From Colwellia echini (GTDB lineage: Bacteria; Pseudomonadota; Gammaproteobacteria; Enterobacterales; Alteromonadaceae), in NCBI RefSeq assembly GCF_002843355.2, contig NZ_PJAI02000026.1:1-34890 (forward strand): DNA of 34,890 bases, read 5' to 3'. The notes below the pieces were generated by a model. It saw only the letters and a program-made list of their open reading frames with translations. It was not told the DNA's origin and did no database searches. Positions 8,546 through 14,418 of this stretch are shown here, one piece after another; within the stretch, counting starts at the first letter, position 1; the number at the start of each line of letters is the position of its first letter. The position numbers and the translations under genes are program-made.

Positions 8546-9440
8546 TTAACGACCCCGAAGCACATTGTGTATCAATAGGTGCTGCAAGTTTATCGTCTAT
8601 AATTTTATTCTCTACAAGGCCATTTTCTTCAAGCCTATTCTCTTCAAGCCTATTTTCTTCTAAGTAAAAGGACACTTGCGTTGCACCAGTAATTGCATCA
8701 ATATTTTGTTGGCAAGGTAAGCCAAATATTTTACTTAATTGTTTTGGCGCTAAAACCTCTTCAGGCGTGCCATCACTAATAAGCTCACCTTTGTTTAATA
8801 ATAATAATCGCTGACAATAGAGGCTTGCTAGATTGAAATCATGCACTGTCATTATGACAGTAATATGAAGCTTACTAACAAGTTGCAGTACTTGATGCTG
8901 ATAATAAACATCAAGATGATTAGTGGGCTCATCCAGAATTAAAATTTGGCTGGCTTGTACTAACGCGCGAGCAATTAGTACTCGCTGTTGCTCACCACCT
9001 GATAATTGATTGAAGTGGCTATGTAATTCGTGACGTAAACCGACTTTGTCGAGTGCCAATGCTATCTGAGCTTTGTCGTGATCGTTATCTAAAGCGAAAA
9101 ATGATTTATGCGGTAATAACCCCATGTTCATCACGTCTTGCACAGATAAAGCAAATATACTGTCATTTTTTTGCATAACTAATGCAAAATGTTGAGCTAT
9201 TTCTTTAGCACTGTATTGTTTTAAATCACGGTTTTTAAGCTGAACGCTACCGCTTATATTTGAGTTGGCAAGAATATTGGCTTGGTTAGTTAAACAGCGT
9301 AATAAGCTAGTTTTACCTGCGCCATTTGGGCCTATAATACCTATAACTTCGCCTTTGCGAACATTAAAGCTAATGTTATGCAAAATGTTTTTTTGCTGAA
9401 TTTTCCAGCTAAGCGAAGTGATATTAATTAGGGTAGACAT
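8538..9440 (-). CDS. btuD: Cobalamin ABC transporter ATPase BtuD
   Basis: ATPase subunit of the B12 importer, 300 residues from the ATG at 9440. A GTG eight codons upstream (9464) is also in frame but has no ribosome binding site and would begin inside the riboswitch expression region. Walker A GPNGAGKT (37-44), Q-loop region around ALVMQKND, signature LSGGEQQR, Walker B ILILDEPTNHLD and the switch His (MTVHDFN) are all present. The core ends near residue 260. Beyond it is a tail of acidic pentads (LEENR LEENR LEENG) from a 15-bp tandem repeat, not found in ordinary BtuD. It is the first gene of btuDC-cobO-btuF under the second riboswitch. Confidence 0.93.
   Translation of the reverse strand: MSTLINITSLSWKIQQKNILHNISFNVRKGEVIGIIGPNGAGKTSLLRCLTNQANILANSNISGSVQLKNRDLKQYSAKEIAQHFALVMQKNDSIFALSVQDVMNMGLLPHKSFFALDNDHDKAQIALALDKVGLRHELHSHFNQLSGGEQQRVLIARALVQASQILILDEPTNHLDVYYQHQVLQLVSKLHITVIMTVHDFNLASLYCQRLLLLNKGELISDGTPEEVLAPKQLSKIFGLPCQQNIDAITGATQVSFYLEENRLEENRLEENGLVENKIIDDKLAAPIDTQCASGSLSE
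8615..8659. repeat. 15-bp tandem repeat in the btuD 3' end
   Basis: Three near-identical 15-bp units (8615-8629, 8630-8644, 8645-8659; core CAAGCCTATTTTCTT) encoding the LEENR/LEENG pentads in the C-terminal tail of BtuD. One or two substitutions separate the units, so the duplication looks recent. Confidence 0.85.
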
Positions 9441-9475
9441 ATTTAAACTCGTGTTTTCCCGCACGGTAATAGGTT

Positions 9476-9627
9476 GGTTTTTTGGTTAGCTATCTGACTT
9501 TGAACGATTATTTATTCATTAATTAATTAATTAGTCATTAATAAGTAATGATTAAATAAAACTTCATTTACAGTTGCGGGTACAGTGATGGATTTACACC
9601 ATCTTCGTTAACACGAAAAAACCTTTA
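9476..9627 (-). promoter_or_regulatory. Cobalamin riboswitch upstream of btuDC-cobO-btuF
   Basis: Minus-strand reading gives AAAGGTTTTTTCGTG, then GATGGTGTAAATCCATC, the B12-box region TACCCGCAACTGTAAATGA and the 3' block AAGTCAGATAGCTAACC, all matching the conserved cobalamin riboswitch order. The 5' GGTT pairs with the 3' AACC to close P1. Between the B12 box and the 3' block is a very AT-rich variable arm with ATTA tetramers repeated in tandem (around 9515-9535). The element ends about 35 nt before the btuD ATG, so control of translation initiation is plausible. The promoter at 9635-9663 would start transcription at its 5' edge. Confidence 0.92.
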
Positions 9628-9634
9628 GGCGCGT

Positions 9635-9663
9635 ATTCTATCGTGCCTCTTGTTTATTAGCAA
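9635..9663 (-). promoter_or_regulatory. Sigma-70-type promoter of the btuDC operon
   Basis: On the minus strand: TTGCTA (9658-9663), a 17-bp spacer, then TAGAAT (9635-9640). The predicted start point, about seven bases further on, coincides with the 5' end of the riboswitch, which independently supports the call. Confidence 0.6.
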
Positions 9664-9946
9664 TATTTAGAAGTTTAGATGGCTATTTATACTCGCTACT
9701 TGGTTATTCATTTCTATCTTATAGGAAGAAAAAACAACCAAATATAAAGGGTTTACTTAACACTTCTTGCTCTAATTACTAACAATTCATTTATACATAA
9801 TGCTATACGTTATATTAATTGTTTGGGTAAATACTAATAAGAATAATTTTCACTATAAAAAATAGTTACTTAGCTAAATAAAAATTAAATAAAAGTTACA
9901 TAAAAAATCTAGATTAATTCGATAAATCGCTATCAATCTACTAGGC
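9664..9946. other. Intergenic gap upstream of bfr
   Basis: AT-rich DNA between the divergent btuDC operon and the bacterioferritin genes. I see no open frame with a ribosome binding site, no RNA gene and no extended repeat in it. Its ends hold the btuD promoter and the candidate bfr promoter. Confidence 0.4.
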
Positions 9947-9992
9947 TTTACAGTAATTTATATTGAGTGCTTTATAAAATAATCATTATTTT
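9947..9992 (+). promoter_or_regulatory. Candidate bfr promoter with overlapping palindrome
   Basis: TTTACA (9947-9952) and TTTATA/TATAAA (9971-9978) make a weak sigma-70-type promoter with 18-20 bp spacing. A perfect 17-bp palindrome (AAAATAAT-C-ATTATTTT, 9976-9992) overlaps and follows the -10 region, 18 bp before the first bfr start. It resembles the inner part of a Fur box (AATAATnATTATT) but lacks the GATAAT/ATTATC ends, so the regulator is uncertain. Confidence 0.4.
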
Positions 9993-10010
9993 TATATGTG
10001 GAGGTGAACA

Positions 10011-10496
10011 ATGAAAGGCAGTTCTAAAGTAATAGCAAGTTTAAATAACTTGCTGCACAACGAGTTAGCAGCTATTGATCAATATTTTATTCATTCTCGA
10101 ATGTATCAAGATTGGGGCTTAGATAAGTTATTTGATCAACTTGAACATGAGATGCAAGAAGAGATCACCCACGCCGATGCGCTAATTAAACGTATTTTAT
10201 TTCTTGAAGGCATACCTAATCTAGCCAATAGACGTGATTTAATTATTGGTGATGATGTGCCTAGTATGTTGAAAAATGATTTGATTTTGGAAATGGAAGT
10301 AGTTGACGCGTTAAAATCGACTATCGCTTTATGTGAAAGTGAAGGTGATTACCAAACTCGTGAAATGTTAGAGAAGCTACTTTTTGATACTGAAGAAGAT
10401 CATGTTTATTGGCTTGAAAAGCAGTTGGGCTTAATTGAACGAATTGGTTTACAAAATTATATTCAATCGCATATGGGTCAACATTTACCAGGGTAG
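10011..10496 (+). CDS. bfr: Bacterioferritin, ferroxidase-type subunit
   Basis: Bacterioferritin subunit of 161 residues, a four-helix ferritin that oxidises Fe(II) and stores Fe(III) in a 24-mer shell. Compared with E. coli Bfr numbering, the di-iron ferroxidase ligands are kept: E18, E51, H54, E94 and the E-x-x-H pair (E128, H131; one residue shifted by a single insertion). The haem ligand Met52 is replaced by Ile, so this subunit should not donate a haem axial ligand. The start has a strong GGAGGTG site. The gene is nine bases upstream of a second bfr whose residues are complementary, and the pair very likely makes a mixed shell. It faces bfd, whose product helps release stored iron. Confidence 0.95.
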   Translation: MKGSSKVIASLNNLLHNELAAIDQYFIHSRMYQDWGLDKLFDQLEHEMQEEITHADALIKRILFLEGIPNLANRRDLIIGDDVPSMLKNDLILEMEVVDALKSTIALCESEGDYQTREMLEKLLFDTEEDHVYWLEKQLGLIERIGLQNYIQSHMGQHLPG

Positions 10497-10505
10497 GGAG
10501 CTGTT

Positions 10506-10973
10506 ATGAAAGGTCATCAAAAAATTATCAGCTTATTAAATAGCGTACTAGCTATTGATTTAATAGCGATTAACCAATATTTTTTACATGCTCGCATGTA
10601 TAAAAACTGGGGGTTAGAAAAGCTCAATAAAGCAGACTATAAAGTCTCGATTGAAAAAATGAAGCAAGCAGATAAGTTAATTGAGCGTGTTTTATTTTTA
10701 GAAGGTTTACCTAACTTACAAGATTTAGGACGTTTACATATTGGTGAGCATACCCAAGAAATGCTGCAATCTAATATGGAATTAGAATATGTTTCTCGTG
10801 ATGCTTTACAAACATTAATTGTCGAAAGTGAAAAGTTACACGACTTTATCACCAGAGATTTAGCAGAAGAATTACTTGAAAACGTAGAAGAAAAAATTGA
10901 TTGGGTTGAATCGCAACAATATATTATTGAGCATGCAGGTATTGAAAATTACTTACAGTCAATGATGGAATAA
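10506..10973 (+). CDS. bfr: Bacterioferritin, haem-type subunit without ferroxidase site
   Basis: Second bacterioferritin, 155 residues, clearly homologous to the first. The haem-coordinating Met52 is present (KMKQAD), but most ferroxidase ligands are lost: E18 is Asp, E51 is Lys, H54 is Gln, E127 is Val and H130 is Lys; only E94 remains. It should therefore bind haem between subunits but not catalyse iron oxidation. Paired ferroxidase and haem subunits are known from several Proteobacteria (for example Magnetospirillum, Neisseria, Pseudomonas putida). The nine-base spacing after the first bfr and the AGGGAG ribosome binding site indicate one operon and balanced synthesis. A long hairpin follows the stop. 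Confidence 0.95.
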   Translation: MKGHQKIISLLNSVLAIDLIAINQYFLHARMYKNWGLEKLNKADYKVSIEKMKQADKLIERVLFLEGLPNLQDLGRLHIGEHTQEMLQSNMELEYVSRDALQTLIVESEKLHDFITRDLAEELLENVEEKIDWVESQQYIIEHAGIENYLQSMME

Positions 10974-10995
10974 TATTTTTCAGAACTTCACTTTA

Positions 10996-11047
10996 GTTAA
11001 CTTATATAGCGATACGAAGAGTGCTACGTATCCTTGTATAAGTTAAC
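10996..11047. terminator. Long hairpin after the bfr operon
   Basis: Nested inverted repeats: 11-base outer arms GTTAACTTATA (10996-11006) and TATAAGTTAAC (11037-11047), and 6-base inner arms GATACG (11011-11016) and CGTATC (11027-11032). It is the right place for the 3' end of bfr mRNA but has no T run, so it may protect the 3' end or work with Rho rather than be an intrinsic terminator. Confidence 0.5.
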
Positions 11048-11077
11048 CCTGTCTTTTATAAGTTAGAGTTAGAACTT

Positions 11078-11124
11078 TATAGCTTGGTAATATATAGCAT
11101 TAGTAATTTATAGCATTAGTAATG
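11078..11124. repeat. Three 15-16 bp tandem units
   Basis: A diverged first unit (TATAGCTTGGTAATA) followed by two near-identical 16-bp units with core TATAGCATTAGTAAT, in the gap between the convergent bfr and bfd genes. Probably slippage; no function seen. Confidence 0.7.
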
Positions 11125-11166
11125 TATTAAGTTAAGGCTAAAGGTTTACTACATGCCTTGTAATAC

Positions 11167-11361
11167 CTAAGCTACTTGAGGTTGTGCTTCAGAAATCTGC
11201 ATTAATTTATTGTTCAATACACGCTTAGCACATTGGCAGCACTTACCGCACTGTGTGCCAACTTTCAGCTCTGTAGCTAACGACTTCATAGTCTCAGCGC
11301 CATTATCAATAGCAGTCTCTATTTGTTTATCGGTAACACCGTGGCAAAGACAAACGTACAT
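11167..11361 (-). CDS. bfd: Bacterioferritin-associated ferredoxin Bfd
   Basis: [2Fe-2S] ferredoxin of 64 residues that docks on bacterioferritin near the haem and delivers electrons to reduce and mobilise stored iron. It begins MYVCLCHGVTDKQI and carries the second Cys pair in VGTQCGKCCQCAK; C4, C6 and the CGKC cysteines are the cluster ligands of the BFD-like fold. I use the ATG at 11361, giving the same length as E. coli Bfd; a GTG five codons upstream (11376) is in frame but adds residues absent from the family. An extra Cys follows the CGKC motif (CGKCCQC), which is unusual. It converges on the bfr pair and is preceded by a Fur box over its promoter, so it should be made under iron starvation, opposite to storage. 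Confidence 0.95.
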   Translation of the reverse strand: MYVCLCHGVTDKQIETAIDNGAETMKSLATELKVGTQCGKCCQCAKRVLNNKLMQISEAQPQVA

Positions 11362-11405
11362 ATCAAAATATCTCACATGGAAAATGATTAAAATTCAATA
11401 TGTGC

Positions 11406-11440
11406 ATACTAACCTTAATGATAATAATTATCAATAAGGT
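11406..11440 (-). promoter_or_regulatory. Fur box overlapping the bfd promoter
   Basis: A 29-bp palindrome (11412-11440, one mismatched pair) centred on A11426 contains the perfect 7-1-7 Fur motif TGATAAT-A-ATTATCA (11419-11433). On the minus strand TTGATA (11429-11434) and TAGTAT (11406-11411) with a 17-bp spacer form the bfd promoter, so bound Fur would cover the -35 element and spacer. Confidence 0.85.
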
Positions 11441-11873
11441 TGTTGTTTGTATCAGCTGATTTAATGTTACTTTTTGTTCAATAATTTGTTTTATAAAGAT
11501 ATTTATTTTTAAAATAAATTGTGCTCGAGATTGATTTTAGAGGGGATGATAAATTGTTATATGGCTTCAGGCTTCAGGCTTCGGGGTTAGGCTTAAGGTT
11601 TAGAGGACTGGCTCTTCATCGCGCTATTTGCTCCTAGCTAAGTACACCTAAAATTACACACTCATTAACTTAGTGAAAACCATACAATTTAATAACAATT
11701 TGCTGCTACCTATATCAATACGTTTCGGCTAGTATCATGGTAATTACGTTAGCAATATGTTAAATTTCGCGCGAATTATTAATCTCAATCCCAGTGCTTA
11801 GGCATATATTAATGACCTATGACATAGTTTCTGAGTCAGTAAATAAACAATAAATAAATTAACAAGGACGGTT
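11441..11873. other. Intergenic gap upstream of the Ig/BspA lipoprotein
   Basis: About 430 bp between the divergent bfd and the large lipoprotein gene. It contains three tandem 7-bp units GGCTTCA/GGCTTCA/GGCTTCG (11563-11583) and, near the right end, an AT-rich run leading to the AAGGACGG ribosome binding site. No ORF, RNA gene or clear promoter was found. Confidence 0.4.
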
Positions 11874-14150
11874 ATGAATAAACCATATCTAACAACCAGT
11901 GCAGCAACAAGCTCAACAACTTTAGCTGCAACCCTAACGCAAAAGCTTTCTTTTAACGCATTTGTTAACAGCGTTAAAAACTTTGCTAAAATTACCATTG
12001 CGCTTAGCGCCTTAACTCTTACTGCTTGTGGTGGCTCTTCAGATGCAGAACCGACTCCTGAACCAAATCCTGCGCCAGTTACGCCAACACCAGATACCAC
12101 AGCCCCGGTTATCACCTTAAATGGCGAAAGCAGCATTACGCTTAGTGCTGGTGTTACTTATGAAGATTCGGGCGCAACAGCGGTTGACGATACCGATGGT
12201 GATGTCACCGTGACCTCAACAGGCGTAGTTGATATAAACGCCGTTAATACCTACACACTCACCTTTAACGCAACCGATGCTGCGGGTAATGCAAGTAGCG
12301 CAACACGTACCGTAACCGTTATTGATGATACATCACCAAGCCTTAGCCTTAATGGCGAAAGTATTGTTACCCATAACGTGGGTGATATTTATACCGACGC
12401 TGGCGTAACTGCTACCGACAATATTGATACAGCAAATGACTTAACCATAGATACTACAGGTAACGTGCTTGGTGCTGTTGTTGGTACTTACACGCTTACC
12501 TATACCACTACCGATACCGCAGGCAATAACAGTAATGAAGTTAGCCGTACCGTAAACGTAGTAGACAACCTTGCGCCAGTTATCACCTTAATCGGCGATG
12601 CTAATGTAATGCATAATTATGGTGAAATTTACACAGACCAAGGCACAATCACAACAGATAATGTAGATACTTCAATTACAGCAACCACCAGTGATGTGGT
12701 TATGGTCGAAACGTTGGGTAGTTACCTACTTACCTATACCGCAACCGATACGGCAGATAATCAAAGCACTATTACCCGTACCGTTAATGTTATCGATAAC
12801 GTTGCGCCAGTATTAACCCTTATTGGTGATGCAGAAATTACCCTTAACGTTGGTGATGTTTATACAGATGAAGGTGCAACCGTTACCGATGCAGTTGACA
12901 GTACTGTTACGGTTAATGTTGAAAGCAACGTTGATGTAACCGCAGTAGGTGATTACTTTATTACTTACACTTCAACTGATGCATCAAATAATAGCGCAAT
13001 AGCAATTACCCGTAGTGTTGAAGTAGTAGACACCATTGCGCCAGTGCTTACTTTAAATGGCGACGTTAGCATTACCTTAGGTCAGGGGCGTACGTTTGTA
13101 GATTTAGGCGCTACCGCCGTTGATAATGCTGATGGTGAATTCGTTATTAAAGCAACCAGTTCAGATTTAGATATCACAGCGCTAGGTACTTACACCGCAA
13201 CTTACACAGCTACCGATAGCTCAAGCAATGTCAGTAATGAAGTTACCCGCACTATTGAAGTTGTTGCGACACGTCCGTTTATTACCACATGGAAAACAGA
13301 TAATGACGGCATTTCCGACGATAATACCATTGTTATACCAACCAACAGTACCGTTGATGGTGGCGATTATACCTATAACTACACCGTAGAGTGGGGTGAT
13401 GGTGACTCAGACACGGGTATAACAGGTGACGCAACGCATTCCTATGCAACCCCCGGTGAATACGAAGTGAAAATTAGCGGTGATTTTCCTCACTTAGATT
13501 TTTATGGGCAGCTTGATAATAACAAGCTTATCTCTATTGACCAATGGGGAGATATTGCTTGGTTGACTATGGAGAGGGCATTTTATTATTGTCTTAATGT
13601 CACCAGTGTAGCTACCGACACGCCTGATTTGTCGCAAGTAACACATATGACCAGTATGTTTATTAATGCCAAATCATTCAATGGTGACGTAAGTCAATGG
13701 CAGGTTGGTAATGTTATTAAGGCTCGTAGTGCCTTTGAAAATACAGATGCTTTTAATTCTGATATTAGTAAATGGGACGTGAGTAGCATGGAAGATATTG
13801 ATTTGATGTTTAAGGCGGCTATTAATATTAACCCAGCAGTAAGTAACTGGGACACCCACAATATTAATACTATGCGGGGTACTTTTGACGGTACCACATT
13901 ATTTAATCAAGATTTAAGTCAGTGGAATGTGACTAATTTAGAACAAGCTCAGTTAGATTTCATCTCAAATACTGCAATGTCAGTTGAAAACTATGATGCG
14001 TTATTAATTAGCTGGAGCCAACAGCCGGTAAAGTCTGGAGTAAGGCTCGATGTTGATAACACACAGCACTCTATTGCGGGGCAAGCTGCCAAAGATATTT
14101 TAATTAATACTTACGGTTGGGAGATTACTGATGATGGTTTAGCGCCTTAG
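11874..14150 (+). CDS. Surface lipoprotein: five Ig-like (DUF5011-type) domains plus BspA-type repeats
   Basis: Predicted outer-membrane lipoprotein of 758 residues. The acylated Cys is residue 52 (LTAC), after an unusually long N-terminal region: about 35 Ser/Thr-rich residues precede the hydrophobic core. A Pro-rich linker (about 57-74) leads to five tandem Ig-like domains of roughly 78 residues (starting near 12090, 12325, 12564, 12795, 13029), each opening with APVITLNGD/S and containing VGDxYTDxGATxxD, as in DUF5011 / bacterial Ig-like domains. A PKD-like segment (VEWGDGDSDTGITGDATHSYATPGEY) follows. Then come BspA/DUF285-type repeats (MTSMFxxAKSFNGDVSQWxVxNV, FNSDISKWDVSSM, FNQDLSQWNVTNL) to the C-terminus. 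Such proteins are exposed binding or adhesion proteins; the ligand is unknown. It is a single gene with an AAGGACGG site. Confidence 0.85.
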   Translation: MNKPYLTTSAATSSTTLAATLTQKLSFNAFVNSVKNFAKITIALSALTLTACGGSSDAEPTPEPNPAPVTPTPDTTAPVITLNGESSITLSAGVTYEDSGATAVDDTDGDVTVTSTGVVDINAVNTYTLTFNATDAAGNASSATRTVTVIDDTSPSLSLNGESIVTHNVGDIYTDAGVTATDNIDTANDLTIDTTGNVLGAVVGTYTLTYTTTDTAGNNSNEVSRTVNVVDNLAPVITLIGDANVMHNYGEIYTDQGTITTDNVDTSITATTSDVVMVETLGSYLLTYTATDTADNQSTITRTVNVIDNVAPVLTLIGDAEITLNVGDVYTDEGATVTDAVDSTVTVNVESNVDVTAVGDYFITYTSTDASNNSAIAITRSVEVVDTIAPVLTLNGDVSITLGQGRTFVDLGATAVDNADGEFVIKATSSDLDITALGTYTATYTATDSSSNVSNEVTRTIEVVATRPFITTWKTDNDGISDDNTIVIPTNSTVDGGDYTYNYTVEWGDGDSDTGITGDATHSYATPGEYEVKISGDFPHLDFYGQLDNNKLISIDQWGDIAWLTMERAFYYCLNVTSVATDTPDLSQVTHMTSMFINAKSFNGDVSQWQVGNVIKARSAFENTDAFNSDISKWDVSSMEDIDLMFKAAININPAVSNWDTHNINTMRGTFDGTTLFNQDLSQWNVTNLEQAQLDFISNTAMSVENYDALLISWSQQPVKSGVRLDVDNTQHSIAGQAAKDILINTYGWEITDDGLAP

Positions 14151-14154
14151 AACA

Positions 14155-14299
14155 ATTATAGCTGACACTCACTTTAAATTATTACAAAAATAACGATTAA
14201 TAATGAACAGGTATAGCTATTTAGGTTTGTATTTTAATGGAATATAAACGCATTTTTCATGCGTTTATAAGTTTTGCTTATTATAGCTGACACTCACTT
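14155..14299. repeat. 20-bp direct repeat around a hairpin
   Basis: An identical 20-bp sequence (core TAGCTGACACTCACTT) occurs at 14155-14174 and 14280-14299, 125 bp apart, between the convergent lipoprotein and peptidase genes. The hairpin at 14243-14269 lies between the copies. This could be a tandem duplication of a 3' region or the trace of an insertion; no transposase or terminal inverted repeat is present. Confidence 0.7.
14243..14269 (+). terminator. Terminator-like hairpin after the Ig/BspA gene
   Basis: Perfect 11-bp stem (14243-14253 with 14259-14269, arms TATAAACGCAT / ATGCGTTTATA), loop TTTTC, followed by AGTTTTGCTT. A short imperfect T tract makes intrinsic termination plausible. 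Confidence 0.5.
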
Positions 14300-14342
14300 A
14301 ATATTATTGGCTGTCCTATTCTCATCTATATCGCTTCAATCG

Positions 14343-14377
14343 ACTATTTCAGTAACAGCTTTTGTTACTGAAATAGT
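14343..14377. other. Perfect 15-bp hairpin near the M13 peptidase stop
   Basis: Arms 14343-14357 and 14363-14377 are perfectly complementary over 15 bp with a 5-base loop (GCTTT). It lies 42 bp past the stop of the minus-strand peptidase gene. No T tract on either strand, so it is a strong 3' RNA structure or a protein-binding palindrome rather than a classic terminator. Confidence 0.6.
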
Positions 14378-14418
14378 TACCCACAAATAGCACTTGCTTC
14401 AAACGGCATTTCACCCTA

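Noticed and set aside
11797..12136. 112-codon minus-strand frame over the start of the Ig/BspA gene
   Set aside because: Antisense to the lipoprotein signal and Ala/Gly/Val-rich by complement of Thr/Pro codons; no start site support.
14155..14299. Insertion sequence bounded by a 20-bp duplication
   Set aside because: Interval is only 125 bp, has no terminal inverted repeats and no transposase remnant; kept as a repeat only.
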